The notes under the pieces were generated by a model, which saw only the letters and a list, made by a program, of their open reading frames with translations, was not told the origin of the DNA and ran no database searches. The translations under genes and the position numbers were made by a program. A DNA stretch of 64,000 nt from an uncultured Bacilli bacterium. GTDB lineage: Bacteria; Bacillota_I; Bacilli_A; RF39; UBA660. Location: assembly GCA_934086315.1 (NCBI GenBank), contig CAKOHZ010000001.1, forward strand, positions 1 through 64,000, in the 5' to 3' direction. Positions 1 to 9,268 of this stretch are shown in pieces. The stretch's first letter is position 1. Each line of letters begins with the position of its first letter.

Positions 1-60
1 AAAACTCATTATTTTACTTAGTTTTCAAAGATCATTTCAATCGCATTTCCTGCGGTTGCT
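1..60 (-). promoter_or_regulatory. rRNA operon leader (5' part, runs off left edge)
   Basis: Read on the minus strand, the transcript starting near position 59 carries a small stem-loop (about 36-56, GCA/TGC-rich arms around GGAAA) and then the string GATCTTTGAAAACTAAGTA (about 16-34). This closely resembles the boxA-like antitermination stretch (TGTTCTTTGAAAACT) found in Bacillota rRNA leaders and 16S-23S spacers. With the strong promoter just upstream, it suggests a 16S rRNA gene begins just beyond the left edge. The rRNA itself is not visible. Confidence 0.7.
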
Positions 61-65
61 CATAT

Positions 66-94
66 AATATAGCATTTTCATTTTTCAATGTCAA
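66..94 (-). promoter_or_regulatory. Strong SigA-type promoter, proximal rRNA promoter
   Basis: On the minus strand, a consensus -35 TTGACA (89-94) and a -10 TATATT (66-71) are separated by exactly 17 bases, with an extended -10 TG one base upstream. This is the best promoter in the window and fires leftwards into the rRNA-type leader. Confidence 0.8.
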
Positions 95-220
95 CAACTT
101 TTTTTAAATTTTATTAATTTTTTGACATTTTTTATTTTTTGCTTAATTATTAAGACAAAAAGTTATTTTTTTAAACTCGAATGCATATCATTTTGTTATT
201 TTTTCCAAACAACGAGATAT

Positions 221-249
221 ATAGTAACACAAGCATTTTTAAAAGTAAA
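221..249 (-). promoter_or_regulatory. Possible distal rRNA promoter
   Basis: Minus-strand TTTACT (244-249), a 17-base spacer and TACTAT (221-226) with an extended TG. Tandem promoters are common at rRNA operons. The stretch 96-320 contains no gene and is otherwise poly-A/T rich. Confidence 0.45.
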
Positions 250-320
250 TACTTTTTTTAATTTTTTTAAATTAATTTTTTGACAAATATTTACATATCA
301 TTATATGAATAAAACAAATA

Positions 321-345
321 AAAATCACTATTATTTAGTGATTTT
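321..345. terminator. Bidirectional rho-independent terminator
   Basis: Arms 321-330 and 336-345 are perfectly complementary (AAAATCACTA / TAGTGATTTT) around a 5-base loop, with T-runs on both sides. It overlaps the stop codon of the Ntdp-like gene and isolates it from the rRNA promoter region. Confidence 0.8.
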
Positions 346-868
346 TTTGAATATTTTTAAATATATTATAATAATATTCAATAGCTTGAGTATTAAACGG
401 AAACTCACCTGCTTTTTTCATTTCTATTAAAGATGACAATTCTTCTTTAATAATATAATTTACCTCTCGAGGATATTTCATAAGCTTTTTATGATAATTA
501 TATTCATTACGATCTAATATTTTAAAAGCACCATCATTAAACACCCTTAAATCTAAGTCATAGTCTATGTATTTTACAACATTATCATCAATAACATATG
601 GACTAGCAATATTGCAATAATAAAATATACCATTGCTTTTCAACTGGGCAATTATATTAAACCATCTTTTTTTATAAAAGAACATTATTGCTGGCTCCTT
701 AGTATGCCATGTTCTTCCATCTTGCTTAGTAACTAATACATTTTCGTTTCCTAAAACAATAAAATCATCATTTACCTCCAACACAACGGCAGATTTCCAC
801 GATTTATGAATAACACCATCATGTTTATAGCAATGAATAACAAGTGTGTCTCCAACTTTAATGTTCAT
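335..868 (-). CDS. ntdP: Ntdp-type nucleoside tri-/diphosphatase (DUF402)
   Basis: DUF402 protein of about 177 residues, like Bacillus YgaC and staphylococcal Sav1646, which hydrolyse nucleoside tri- and diphosphates with a divalent metal. The signature is clear: YKHDG near the N terminus, then WHTKEPAIMFFYKKRWFNI, YYYCNIASPYVID and KYIDYDLDLRVF in the core, and EYNYHKKLMKYP towards the end. These match the family nearly word for word. The start is placed at 868 because a GAGGTG Shine-Dalgarno sits five bases upstream; the ATG 21 bases further up would lie before that site. It is a single gene ending in a strong terminator. Its cellular role is probably housecleaning of the nucleotide pool. 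Confidence 0.9.
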   Translation of the reverse strand: MNIKVGDTLVIHCYKHDGVIHKSWKSAVVLEVNDDFIVLGNENVLVTKQDGRTWHTKEPAIMFFYKKRWFNIIAQLKSNGIFYYCNIASPYVIDDNVVKYIDYDLDLRVFNDGAFKILDRNEYNYHKKLMKYPREVNYIIKEELSSLIEMKKAGEFPFNTQAIEYYYNIFKNIQKNH

Positions 869-993
869 AAGACACCTCTTTCTAAACATATTTTACCACA
901 ACATAAAGAAAATTAAAATTATTTATATATATTAGTGTAAAGCAAATAAAAAGTACAATATTTAAATTGCACTTCCTATAATTTAGAATATAA

Positions 994-2160
994 TTATTTT
1001 TTAAATAGATTAATAGCTGTATTCAATTGTTGATTAACATCTTTAACTTCTATATCTGGCTTAATTCCAACATTATTAATGCTATTTCCGTTAGGGCTTA
1101 ACCAATAAGCTGTAGTGTATTTTACCATAGCACCACTAGATAAAACATCCTTTTCTTGAACAGTACCTTTACCATAAGATTTAACACCAACAATACTAGC
1201 ATTAGCACTCTCTTTTAAGGCCAAAGCAAGCACTTCAGACGCCGATGCACTATATTCATTAATAATAACAGAAATACCTTTAAATGACTTCAAAACACCA
1301 CTTTTTGCATTATATTTAGATATTTTACTATTCTTATCCTTTAATTGATAAATTACCTTTCCTTTAGGAACAAAATAATCAGCAATTTCATACGCAGCGC
1401 TTAAATAACCACCTGTATTATTCCTAAGATCAATCACAATTGAATCAATATTGTTTCCAAAACTATTTATTTTCGTTTTAACTTGTTTACTTGTTGTTGC
1501 AGAAAATGTTTGTATTTGTATATAACCAACATTATTATATTCTTTTGAAATAACAGAATCAATTGTTACTACTTTTCTTTTTAAAGTAACTTCGTACTCT
1601 TTATCATCACGAATATATTTTATTTTAAAAGTATCCTTTTTACTACTTTTAATAGCGTCTGATAAATAATTACTCTCTTTTTCTTCAAGTAAGACATCGT
1701 CTAAAGCAATTAATTGATCTCCAACTTTTAGACCGGCATCCATTGCAGAAGAATTACTAAATACTTTACTAATGATTATCTTACTATTTTCTTTATTGGT
1801 TACAATTTCTATTCCAACGCCAGAATATTCACCATCTAATCGTTGTTCCATTGATTCAGTAGAATCTTTATCTAAATAAACACTATATTCATCATTTAAA
1901 TAACCATACATGCCATCAATTGCAGCATCGACAAGTTTCTCTCTATCTACTTCTTTTACATAACTATTCACTATATGATCATAGGCCTTATTAAATTCAG
2001 AAAGCTCACTAAAATTTTCATTGCCAACATTAGATAATTTATCATAGTTTTTAAAAACTATTAAACCACTAGTTACACTAACGATAATACCAGTAATTAG
2101 AATAATTACAATAACTTCCATTAAATTGAATTCAGCACTTTTTTTAATGTCTTTAATCAT
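994..2160 (-). CDS. S41 family C-terminal processing peptidase (CtpA/CtpB-like)
   Basis: A 388-residue membrane-anchored serine protease. Residues about 14-38 form one transmembrane segment, followed by an N-terminal helical region, a PDZ domain (GVGIEIV ... SAMDAGLKVGDQLIAL, about 115-190) and the S41 catalytic core. The core shows GYIQIQTF, DLRNNTGGYL, the serine block EYSASASEVLAL and the lysine motif SYGKGTVQE, so the Ser-Lys dyad is present. It acts outside the membrane on C termini of exported proteins; in Bacillus, CtpB works in sporulation signalling and CtpA in wall-protein turnover. It follows the ribosomal operon but is separated by a terminator, so it likely has its own promoter. 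The substrate is unknown. Confidence 0.9.
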   Translation of the reverse strand: MIKDIKKSAEFNLMEVIVIILITGIIVSVTSGLIVFKNYDKLSNVGNENFSELSEFNKAYDHIVNSYVKEVDREKLVDAAIDGMYGYLNDEYSVYLDKDSTESMEQRLDGEYSGVGIEIVTNKENSKIIISKVFSNSSAMDAGLKVGDQLIALDDVLLEEKESNYLSDAIKSSKKDTFKIKYIRDDKEYEVTLKRKVVTIDSVISKEYNNVGYIQIQTFSATTSKQVKTKINSFGNNIDSIVIDLRNNTGGYLSAAYEIADYFVPKGKVIYQLKDKNSKISKYNAKSGVLKSFKGISVIINEYSASASEVLALALKESANASIVGVKSYGKGTVQEKDVLSSGAMVKYTTAYWLSPNGNSINNVGIKPDIEVKDVNQQLNTAINLFKK

Positions 2161-2237
2161 ACATACACCACTCTATCATCTATAAAAAATTATACAACAA
2201 ATAAATTTAATTTTAAAGCAATATTTTTAAAATAAAA

Positions 2238-2259
2238 AAGATTGAAATCAATCAATCTT
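2238..2259 (-). terminator. Terminator of the S10-spc-alpha operon
   Basis: Eight-base-pair stem AAGATTGA / TCAATCTT (52-59 and 38-45 of the 2200 block) with a six-base loop, followed on the minus strand by a run of T. It lies directly behind the rplQ stop. Confidence 0.8.
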
Positions 2260-2260
2260 C

Positions 2261-2605
2261 TTAAACTAATTCTAAACGAACGATTAAAGCATCGTCGCCA
2301 ATTCTTTCTTTTAATTTAATTATTCTAGTATATCCACCTTTTCTATCTGCATATTTAGTAGCATATTCATCAAATAATTTTTTAACTAAATCTTTATCGT
2401 TATTTAAGAAAGCAAGTGCTTTTCTTCTAGAAACTAAATCACCTTTCTTAGCATATGTAATCATTTTCTCAACGAATTTACGAGCTTCTTTAGCTCTTTG
2501 TTCAGTAGTTTCTACATATCCAAATTCAAGTACACTTTTAGTTAAACCAGATAGAATACTTTTTCTAACACGAGTTTCTCTATTTAATTTTCTATATAAT
2601 GCCAT
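2261..2605 (-). CDS. rplQ: 50S ribosomal protein L17
   Basis: Bacterial L17, 114 residues, the usual length. MALYRKLNR...TRVRKSILSGLTKSVLEFGYVETTEQRAKEARKFVEKMITYAK is the standard L17 core, followed by RRKALAFLNN and the GGYTRIIKL motif. It binds 23S rRNA near the exit tunnel. It is the last gene of the long ribosomal operon, 13 bases after rpoA, and a terminator follows at once. Confidence 0.98.
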   Translation of the reverse strand: MALYRKLNRETRVRKSILSGLTKSVLEFGYVETTEQRAKEARKFVEKMITYAKKGDLVSRRKALAFLNNDKDLVKKLFDEYATKYADRKGGYTRIIKLKERIGDDALIVRLELV

Positions 2606-2618
2606 TGTATCCTCCTAA

Positions 2619-3566
2619 TTAATCTTCATCACGGAACTTAAGTCCCATGTCTCTAACTTTATCTAAAACTTCCTTTAATGATTTTTTACCAAGATTTCTA
2701 ATTTTCATCATTTCAGATTCACTCTTAGATGTTAAATCTTGTAAAGTATGAATAGCATCCCTCTTTAAGCAGTTATATGCTCTAACAGAAAGATCTAATT
2801 CTTCAATAGGAGTTTCTAATGTCTTTTGAACTGAGTTTTCTTCTTTATCAGCAAGAACACTTTCGATTCCTGTTAAATTATGTAAATCAGTGATAACTTC
2901 AAAATGATCAATAATTATTTTAGCAGCACGAGCAACAGCTTCTTCTGGTTTAATAGCTCCATTAGTCCATACATTTAAAGTTAACTTATCATAATTGTCA
3001 TTTTGTCCTACACGAGCAGGTTCAACTTCATAACTAACTCTTTCAATTGGACTATATAATGAATCTACACCAATAGCACCTACTACATCTCTAACAGCAA
3101 TTGCATTGATTTTACCATCAACATAACCACGACCATTGGATACAGTCATTGTCATATCTAGGCTTCCACCTTTTGATAATGTAGCAATTAATAGGTCTGG
3201 ATTAATAATTTCAACTTCTCCATTTTTATCAATGTCAGAAGCATGAACTTCACCTTCACTATTAGCTTTTAAATGTAAAACTTGATCGTTTTCACTATGA
3301 TTTTTTAATACTAATTTTTTTAGATTAAGAATAATTTCAGTAACATCTTCTACTACTCCATCCATTTTTTGAAATTCGTGCATAACACCTTCGATTTTAA
3401 CATCTGTAATTGCACTACCTTCTAAGCTTGATAGCATAACTCTTCTAAGAGCGTTTCCTATAGTTGTTCCAAAACCTCTCTCAAGTGGTTCTAAAACAAA
3501 CTTTCCATAATAATTACTTTCAACATATTCGTTTACTTTATAATCTGGTTTAATAAATTTTAACAT
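2619..3566 (-). CDS. rpoA: DNA-directed RNA polymerase alpha subunit
   Basis: RNA polymerase alpha, 315 residues. The N-terminal dimerisation domain carries FVLEPLERGFGTTIGNALRRVMLSSLEGSAIT; the second part has VARAAKIIIDHFEVI. The C-terminal domain (about 245-310) carries ELDLSVRAYNCLKRDAIHTLQDL and the helix-hairpin-helix RNLGKKSLKEVLDKV that contacts UP-element DNA and regulators. Both domains are intact. It sits between rpsK and rplQ, the classical alpha-operon order. Confidence 0.98.
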   Translation of the reverse strand: MLKFIKPDYKVNEYVESNYYGKFVLEPLERGFGTTIGNALRRVMLSSLEGSAITDVKIEGVMHEFQKMDGVVEDVTEIILNLKKLVLKNHSENDQVLHLKANSEGEVHASDIDKNGEVEIINPDLLIATLSKGGSLDMTMTVSNGRGYVDGKINAIAVRDVVGAIGVDSLYSPIERVSYEVEPARVGQNDNYDKLTLNVWTNGAIKPEEAVARAAKIIIDHFEVITDLHNLTGIESVLADKEENSVQKTLETPIEELDLSVRAYNCLKRDAIHTLQDLTSKSESEMMKIRNLGKKSLKEVLDKVRDMGLKFRDED

Positions 3567-3591
3567 GGTATTTATTCCCCTTCCTTAATTC

Positions 3592-3975
3592 TTATATACG
3601 TCTTCTCTTAGGTGGTCTGCATCCATTATGTGGTACTGGTGTTACATCGTTAATTCCAGTAATTTCTAATCCAGCAGTTTGTAAACTTCTAATTGCTGTT
3701 TCACGACCTCCACCAATTCCTTTAACAAAAACTTCTACTTTTCTAATTCCAGCATCGAAAGCAGCTTTACCAGCAGCTTCAGCACTCATACCTGCTGCGA
3801 AAGGAGTTTTCTTTTTACTTCCTTTATATCCAACAGTTCCTGAAGAAGCCCAACTAATTACTCCACCATTGTTATCAGTAATTGTTACAATTGTGTTATT
3901 AAATGTAGAATGAATATGTGCTTGACCTTCAGTGATATCTCTCTTTGCTTTTCTTTTTCTTCTATTATAAGCCAT
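3592..3975 (-). CDS. rpsK: 30S ribosomal protein S11
   Basis: S11, 127 residues. [41 protein letters not shown] and the C-terminal [18 protein letters not shown] are all canonical. It forms the 30S platform with S18 and S21. It lies between rpsM and rpoA with short gaps and has a clear GGAGG ribosome-binding site. Confidence 0.98.
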   Translation of the reverse strand: MAYNRRKRKAKRDITEGQAHIHSTFNNTIVTITDNNGGVISWASSGTVGYKGSKKKTPFAAGMSAEAAGKAAFDAGIRKVEVFVKGIGGGRETAIRSLQTAGLEITGINDVTPVPHNGCRPPKRRRI

Positions 3976-3987
3976 AAGTTATCCCTC

Positions 3988-4353
3988 CTATTTCTTCTTA
4001 TTAGCAATAGTCTTGCCTTTACCTTTACGAGTTCTAGCATTTCTACTAGTATGTTGACCTCTTACTGGTAAACCTTTTTTATGTCTAGTACCTTGATATG
4101 AATTGATTTCCATTTTAGTTTTAATATTCATTTCAACGTCTCTTTTTAAATCACCAACTAATACATATTTATCAGCTTCAGTTCTTAAACGATTAATTTC
4201 TTCAACTGTTAAATTATCAGTTCTAGTATCTTCACTTACATTTGCAGCAGCGCAAATATCATGTGCTCTAGTTGGACCAATTCCATAAATATAAGTAAGT
4301 GCAACTACTATTCTCTTATTTTTTGGTAAGTCAATATTTTTAATACGTGCCAT
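3988..4353 (-). CDS. rpsM: 30S ribosomal protein S13
   Basis: S13, 121 residues. [26 protein letters not shown] opens the protein; the C terminus has [18 protein letters not shown] and a basic KKK end that reaches towards tRNA in the P site. It sits at the head of the alpha section, 13 bases after rpmJ, in conserved order. Confidence 0.98.
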   Translation of the reverse strand: MARIKNIDLPKNKRIVVALTYIYGIGPTRAHDICAAANVSEDTRTDNLTVEEINRLRTEADKYVLVGDLKRDVEMNIKTKMEINSYQGTRHKKGLPVRGQHTSRNARTRKGKGKTIANKKK

Positions 4354-4366
4354 ATTTTCCTCCTAC

Positions 4367-4480
4367 TTAACCTTGTCTTTGTTTATGTTTAGGATTTTCA
4401 CAAATTACCCTAACTTTTCCGTTTCTTTTAATTATTTTGCATTTATCGCAAATCTTTTTTACTGATGGTCTTACTTTCAC
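4367..4480 (-). CDS. rpmJ: 50S ribosomal protein L36 (GTG start)
   Basis: A 37-residue protein reading [20 protein letters not shown] and then [17 protein letters not shown] when the GTG at 4478-4480 is taken as start. The zinc ligands are the C-x2-C pair of ICDKC, the later Cys in VICEN and the His in NPKH, so this is the zinc-binding form. A GGAGG sits eight bases before the GTG. It lies in its normal place between infA and rpsM. Confidence 0.95.
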   Translation of the reverse strand: MKVRPSVKKICDKCKIIKRNGKVRVICENPKHKQRQG

Positions 4481-4495
4481 GTTCAATCCCTCCAT

Positions 4496-4717
4496 TTACT
4501 TTCTATAAATTATACGCCCACGTGTTAAATCACAAATAGGTATTTCCATAAGCACAGTATCACCTGGGTAAATACGAATCATGTTTAAGCGCATTTTTCC
4601 AGAAACGCGAGCTTCTACTATATGCCCATTGTCTAATTTTACTTTGAAGTCTCCTCCAGGTAAAATTTCTAATACCTTTCCTTCAAGTTCAATATAACCG
4701 TCTTTTTCCTTGGCCAT
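4496..4717 (-). CDS. infA: Translation initiation factor IF-1
   Basis: IF-1, 73 residues, a single S1/OB fold: [31 protein letters not shown], then [29 protein letters not shown]. It binds the 30S A site during initiation. It follows map by three bases and precedes rpmJ, the usual Bacilli order. Confidence 0.97.
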   Translation of the reverse strand: MAKEKDGYIELEGKVLEILPGGDFKVKLDNGHIVEARVSGKMRLNMIRIYPGDTVLMEIPICDLTRGRIIYRK

Positions 4718-4720
4718 TTT

Positions 4721-5470
4721 TCACTCTCCTGTTAATATCTCATAACCATCTTTAGTTACAAGAACTGTATGTTCGAAGTGAGCTGCTAAACTTCCATCTT
4801 GAGTAACAATTCCCCATTCATCAGGAAGAAGCCACACTTCCTTTGTACCTAGACTAAACATTGGCTCTATTGCTAAAGTCATACCTGCTTTAAGTATGAT
4901 TCCTTCACTTTCATGATTACTAAGATTAGGAATATATGGATCTTCATGAAGATCTCGTCCAACACCATGTCCAGTTAAACAAGTAAATACTCCATAATGA
5001 TTCTCTTTAGCAACCCTACCTATCGCAGAACAAACTTGGTTTAGTTTAATACCTTCTTTAATTACAGAAATACCTTTATACAAAGCTTTCTGCGTATCAC
5101 TAACAAATTTCTTATTTTTCTTACTAGTTTTACCAACTATATAAGTATAAGCTGAATCTGAGTGATAACCTTTATAAATTGATCCAAGATCAACTGATAC
5201 TATATCTCCATCTTTAATGACAGTATCATCAGGGATTCCATGAACTACCATATCATTAATACTAACACATGCAGTTGCAGGAAACCCTTCATAACCAAGA
5301 AATGATGGAACAGCGTCATGACTTATTATATAATCATAACAATATTTGTCAATATCTTTTGTTGTAATACCAGGTTTAATAAAATCTTTCAAACTTGATA
5401 GAGCTCCATAAGTTATTTGACCAGATATTCTCATTAATTCAATTTCTTGTTCATTTTTAATACTAATCAT
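4721..5470 (-). CDS. map: Type I methionyl aminopeptidase
   Basis: Methionine aminopeptidase, 249 residues, which removes the initiator Met from nascent proteins. The metal ligands are visible in VSVDLGSIYKGYHSDSAYTY (two Asp), GHGVGRDLHEDP (His), IEPMF (Glu) and AAHFEHTVLVT (Glu). The substrate-binding His lies in MVVHGIPDD. The gene lies between adk and infA with gaps of four and three bases, so its expression is tied to ribosome synthesis. Confidence 0.97.
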   Translation of the reverse strand: MISIKNEQEIELMRISGQITYGALSSLKDFIKPGITTKDIDKYCYDYIISHDAVPSFLGYEGFPATACVSINDMVVHGIPDDTVIKDGDIVSVDLGSIYKGYHSDSAYTYIVGKTSKKNKKFVSDTQKALYKGISVIKEGIKLNQVCSAIGRVAKENHYGVFTCLTGHGVGRDLHEDPYIPNLSNHESEGIILKAGMTLAIEPMFSLGTKEVWLLPDEWGIVTQDGSLAAHFEHTVLVTKDGYEILTGE

Positions 5471-5474
5471 TTTA

Positions 5475-6122
5475 TTACTTCCTTATAATATTCTCAAACT
5501 CTTTCATTGTGTCATCAGCAGAACCATTAGCATTTAATTCAATTAAAATACCTTTGTTTCTATAATATTCTATAACTGGTGTACAATTTTCAATAAACAT
5601 TGAGAAACCTTTTTTAAATGTTTCTTCATTATCATCATTACGGGTAGTTAATTCTACACCACAATCATCACATATACCTTCTTTTAATGGAGCATTAACT
5701 CCAGTTAAACGATTATATGTTTTTTTACATTTAGGGCAAATTTCTCTTCCTAAAGTTCTTTTTAATGCAGTTTCATAATCAACATTAAGAAGTACTGCAT
5801 AATCAATTTTAAGATTAAGTTCTTTTGATATCTTTTCAACAGCTTCTACTTGAGGCATATGTCTTGGATAACCATCAAGTATAAAACCATTTTTAACATC
5901 ATCTTTCATTAATCTTTCTTTCATCAATTGATTAGTAATTGTATCATTAACTAATTCACGTCTTGATTGAATCTCTCTAATTTGTTTTCCAAGTTCAGTT
6001 GTTGGATCAACACCCCTTAAAAGTTCACCAGCAGAGATACTTACAAGTCCATACTTGCTTGTTAACATTGAAGCAAGAGTACCCTTACCTGCTGCAGGTG
6101 GTGCAATTAAAATTAAATTCAT
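5475..6122 (-). CDS. adk: Adenylate kinase (zinc-LID type)
   Basis: Adenylate kinase, 215 residues, interconverting AMP, ADP and ATP. The P-loop reads APPAAGKGT (the usual form is GPPGAGKGT). The AMP-binding part shows GELLRG, and LDGYPRH lies just before the LID. The LID has two Cys pairs, CPKC and CDDC, so it probably holds zinc. The start at 6122 is chosen because AGGAGA lies seven bases upstream inside the end of secY; the longer open frame to 6197 would overlap secY by 74 bases. It lies in the normal secY-adk-map order. Confidence 0.96.
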   Translation of the reverse strand: MNLILIAPPAAGKGTLASMLTSKYGLVSISAGELLRGVDPTTELGKQIREIQSRRELVNDTITNQLMKERLMKDDVKNGFILDGYPRHMPQVEAVEKISKELNLKIDYAVLLNVDYETALKRTLGREICPKCKKTYNRLTGVNAPLKEGICDDCGVELTTRNDDNEETFKKGFSMFIENCTPVIEYYRNKGILIELNANGSADDTMKEFENIIRK

Positions 6123-6123
6123 A

Positions 6124-7377
6124 TTATCTCCTATTATTATAATTTCTAGATGCAACAGAACTTTCAAGTTGTTTGTATGTTTCAAGAAGAACACCAACTG
6201 CTATTAACATTGATGTACCACCTAATTTAACAGTCTCTGGAAGACCAGTCAATGCTGTAAATATAGTAGGTATTGATGCTAATAGAGCTATGAAGAATGC
6301 TCCCATAAAAGTTATTCTTCCTAAAATTTTTGATATATATTTTTTAGTTTCGCTTCCAGGTCTAATACCAGGAATATAGCCACCATTTTTGTTTAAATTT
6401 TTACTCAATTCTTCTGGATTAATTGTTAAGAATGTATATATATAAGTAAATGCTATTATTAATAATATATATATTACAAAACCAACTGGTTTAGATGTAG
6501 ATAAATAATTATTTAAAAATGTAATTACTTTAGCATTCTTAATAAAATAAGCAAGAATTGATGGAATTCCCATTATAACACTTGCAATAATTACAGGCAT
6601 TACATTGGCAGAATTCAATTTTAATGGTAAGAATGTTTGTTGTCCACCATAACTTGATGAACTTCTATTTGAATATTGAATTGGTATACGTCTTTCAGCT
6701 TGTTCAACAAATATAACTCCAACTACTATAAATATATATAATAGAACAAAAATTATAAATTTAGCCCAAGCTAACACTTCATTATTTGCATTCGGAATTA
6801 ATGATTGAAACGCTGTTACAAACATACTTGGTAGTGTATTAACAATACCAGCCATAATTATTAATGAAACACCATTTCCAATTCCTTTATTTGTAATCTC
6901 ATCGCCTAACCATAACAAGAAGGCAGTACCAGCTGTTAAAATAATGGCAATTTTGAAATACATCATAGGTTCTTGTGTTTTACCTAAAAACATCATTGGA
7001 TAGAAGAAACCTTGAATAAACGCAACAGCTAAACCAGAATATCTAGTTATTTTAGCAATCTTACGTCTTCCTTCTTCACCCATTTCTTTTAATTCTTTAA
7101 AATAAGGAATAATATCCATTTGAAGAATTTGAATAATAATTGATGCAGTAATATAAGGCATAACACCTAAAGCGAATATAGAGAATTGCTTTAAACCTCC
7201 ACCACTCATAGCATTAAATAATTCTAAAAATCCAATATCTCCAGTAATAACATTCATACCAGGAATAGTTATGGAATTACCTAAAGCAAAAATGAATAAT
7301 ACACCTAATGTAAATAGTATTCTTGCTCTTAAATCTTTGTTAGAAGATCTAAATATTTGCTTAAAAGTAGCAAACAT
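6124..7377 (-). CDS. secY: Protein translocase subunit SecY
   Basis: SecY, 417 residues with ten transmembrane segments, forming the protein-conducting channel of the Sec pathway. The family signs include GVMPYITASIIIQILQ (second segment), ITNKGIGNGVSLIIMAGI and the cytosolic loop QAERRIPIQYSNR, where ribosomes and SecA dock. The gene lies between rplO and adk with one-base gaps. The motor SecA is encoded at 53-55.6 kb of this window. Confidence 0.97.
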   Translation of the reverse strand: MFATFKQIFRSSNKDLRARILFTLGVLFIFALGNSITIPGMNVITGDIGFLELFNAMSGGGLKQFSIFALGVMPYITASIIIQILQMDIIPYFKELKEMGEEGRRKIAKITRYSGLAVAFIQGFFYPMMFLGKTQEPMMYFKIAIILTAGTAFLLWLGDEITNKGIGNGVSLIIMAGIVNTLPSMFVTAFQSLIPNANNEVLAWAKFIIFVLLYIFIVVGVIFVEQAERRIPIQYSNRSSSSYGGQQTFLPLKLNSANVMPVIIASVIMGIPSILAYFIKNAKVITFLNNYLSTSKPVGFVIYILLIIAFTYIYTFLTINPEELSKNLNKNGGYIPGIRPGSETKKYISKILGRITFMGAFFIALLASIPTIFTALTGLPETVKLGGTSMLIAVGVLLETYKQLESSVASRNYNNRR

Positions 7378-7378
7378 C

Positions 7379-7822
7379 TTAAATCACCTCCGTAGTTCCA
7401 CCCAATTCCTCAATTTTAGTAATAGCTGAATTAGTAAATAAGTTAGCTTTAACAGTTAATTTCTTTTCTAATTTTCCATTTCCTAATACTTTGATTCCGC
7501 ATAATTCTTTTTTCACAAGACCAGATTCTTTTAATAATTCAGGAGTAATTACATCTCCATCTTTGAATCTATTTAAATCTGATACATTAATAATTGCATA
7601 TTTCTTTTCAAATCTAGCATTTGAAAATCCACGTCTAGGAACTCTTTTAAATAAAGGAGTTTGTCCACCTTCAAACCATGGATGAATTGATGCGCCACTT
7701 CTAGCTTTTTGTCCTTTTTCACCACGAGTTGATGTTTTACCATGTCCACTTCCTGGTCCACGTCCAACAACTTTTCTTCTATGAGTTGATCCATCTAATC
7801 TATTTAATTCATGTAATTTCAT
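7379..7822 (-). CDS. rplO: 50S ribosomal protein L15
   Basis: L15, 147 residues: [20 protein letters not shown], then [42 protein letters not shown] and the C-terminal RNA-binding fold. Its start overlaps the rpsE stop by one base (TAATG), so no room remains for an rpmD (L30) gene, which normally sits between the two. Confidence 0.97.
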   Translation of the reverse strand: MKLHELNRLDGSTHRRKVVGRGPGSGHGKTSTRGEKGQKARSGASIHPWFEGGQTPLFKRVPRRGFSNARFEKKYAIINVSDLNRFKDGDVITPELLKESGLVKKELCGIKVLGNGKLEKKLTVKANLFTNSAITKIEELGGTTEVI

Positions 7823-8337
7823 TATTTTAAGACCTCCTCAACAGTTTTACCACGAAGACTAGCAACATGTTCAATAGTTCTTTGTGATTCTAAAGCTTTA
7901 ATAGTTGCTTTAGCTGTATTAATTTGTGTATTGCTTCCTAAAGATTTAGCAACAACATCTTTAACACCAGCAAGTTCTAAAACTATTCTTGATGCTCCAC
8001 CAGCGATAATTCCACGACCAGCTTTAGCAGGTCTAATTAACACTTTAGCAGCTCCACAAACACCAGTAACTTCGTGAGATATAGTTCTATTATCAACTAA
8101 ATCTACATGTACTATATTCTTTTCAGCTTCCTTAATTGCTTTACTAACAGCAACTGGAATTTCTTTAGATTTACCTGTACCAATTCCAACTTTACCTTTT
8201 CTGTCTCCTACAGCAACTGTAGCTGAAAATCTAAAATTACGTCCACCTTGTGTAACCTTTGTAACTTTTCCGATAGAAATAATTTTATCTTCATAAAGTT
8301 TCTTAGGTTCACGATCAGTTCTTCTTTTACCGTCCAT
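7822..8337 (-). CDS. rpsE: 30S ribosomal protein S5
   Basis: S5, 171 residues. [34 protein letters not shown] is the double-stranded RNA-binding half, and [23 protein letters not shown] with a [12 protein letters not shown] tail is the second half. It takes part in translational accuracy and mRNA unwinding at the entry site. It overlaps rplO by one base. Confidence 0.98.
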   Translation of the reverse strand: MDGKRRTDREPKKLYEDKIISIGKVTKVTQGGRNFRFSATVAVGDRKGKVGIGTGKSKEIPVAVSKAIKEAEKNIVHVDLVDNRTISHEVTGVCGAAKVLIRPAKAGRGIIAGGASRIVLELAGVKDVVAKSLGSNTQINTAKATIKALESQRTIEHVASLRGKTVEEVLK

Positions 8338-8348
8338 ACGTTTCCTCC

Positions 8349-8702
8349 CTAGAATTCTAGTCCATTTTCACGAGCTGCTTCAGCTAATGCTTTAACACGT
8401 CCGTGATATAGATATCCGCCACGATCAAATACAACTGTTTTGATCTTTGCTTTTTTAGCTTTTTCTGCAATATCTTTTCCTACTGCAGCAGCTGCTTCAA
8501 GATTATTATTTTTAAGTTTTAGTTCTAAAGAAGATGAACTAGCTAATGTAACACCTTTAACATCATCGATTAATTGTGCATAAATAGCTGTATTACTTCT
8601 AAAAACACAAAGTCTAGGAGTTGATTCAGTACCAGACAATGTTTGTCTGATCTTTTTATGTCTTTTAATTCTTGTAACATTTTTTGATTCTTTTTTTATC
8701 AT
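8349..8702 (-). CDS. rplR: 50S ribosomal protein L18
   Basis: L18, 117 residues, which binds 5S r[40 protein letters not shown] and the C-terminal [27 protein letters not shown] are standard. It sits between rplF and rpsE with gaps of 13 and 11 bases. Confidence 0.98.
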   Translation of the reverse strand: MIKKESKNVTRIKRHKKIRQTLSGTESTPRLCVFRSNTAIYAQLIDDVKGVTLASSSSLELKLKNNNLEAAAAVGKDIAEKAKKAKIKTVVFDRGGYLYHGRVKALAEAARENGLEF

Positions 8703-8715
8703 TCCCTTTTACCTC

Positions 8716-9261
8716 CTATGCAGCTTTCTTTCCTTCTTTACGACGGATATGTTCATCTTTATACTTAATACCTTTACCTTTATATGGTTCTGGTTGTCTT
8801 ACTTTTCTAACATTAGCAGCAAATTCTGATACTAATTGTTTGTCATATCCGCTAATTATTAATTCAGTAGTAGATTTATCAGGCATTTCAACTTTTAATC
8901 CTTCTGGAATAACTAATTCAACAGGATGACTATATCCAGCAGAAATAATAATTTTATTTCCTTGTACTTGGAATCTATAACCAACACCATTGATTTCTAG
9001 TTCACGTTTAAATCCTTCACTAACACCGATTAACATATTATTAATAATTGAATTTGTAGTTCCATGTAATTGTTTAGAAACTTTTAAATCATTGTTTCTA
9101 GTAGTTAAAACTTTACCATCTTCAACTTTAACATTAACATTTTCATTCTTAAAATTGAATTCTAATGTTCCTTTTGGTCCTTTTGTTGTTATTTTGTTTC
9201 CATCAACAGTAACTTCTACTCCAGATGGAATAGCTAATATTCTATTTCCGATTCTACTCAT
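8716..9261 (-). CDS. rplF: 50S ribosomal protein L6
   Basis: L6, 181 residues with two repeated L6 folds. [46 protein letters not shown] and the C-terminal [16 protein letters not shown] are the usual blocks. It lies near the factor-binding centre of the large subunit. Confidence 0.98.
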   Translation of the reverse strand: MSRIGNRILAIPSGVEVTVDGNKITTKGPKGTLEFNFKNENVNVKVEDGKVLTTRNNDLKVSKQLHGTTNSIINNMLIGVSEGFKRELEINGVGYRFQVQGNKIIISAGYSHPVELVIPEGLKVEMPDKSTTELIISGYDKQLVSEFAANVRKVRQPEPYKGKGIKYKDEHIRRKEGKKAA

Positions 9262-9268
9262 AACACAC

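Noticed and set aside
280..307. A plus-strand TTGACA with a TATATG-like box near 302
   Set aside because: The -10 is poor, the spacing is 16 and it points into the back of the Ntdp gene; most likely chance in AT-rich DNA.
96..320. CRISPR, tRNA, insertion sequence or prophage in gaps of the window
   Set aside because: No repeated spacer array, tRNA-like cloverleaf, transposase or integrase was found; gaps hold only promoters, terminators and AT-rich sequence.
4103..4288. Plus-strand open frames inside the ribosomal operon and other genes (4103-4288, 8684-8929, 12691-12951 and similar)
   Set aside because: They are antisense shadows of well-identified genes, lack ribosome-binding sites and have no recognisable products.
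7573..7794. A 73-residue minus-strand frame inside rplO
   Set aside because: It lies wholly inside L15 in another frame and is low-complexity; no separate gene is supported.
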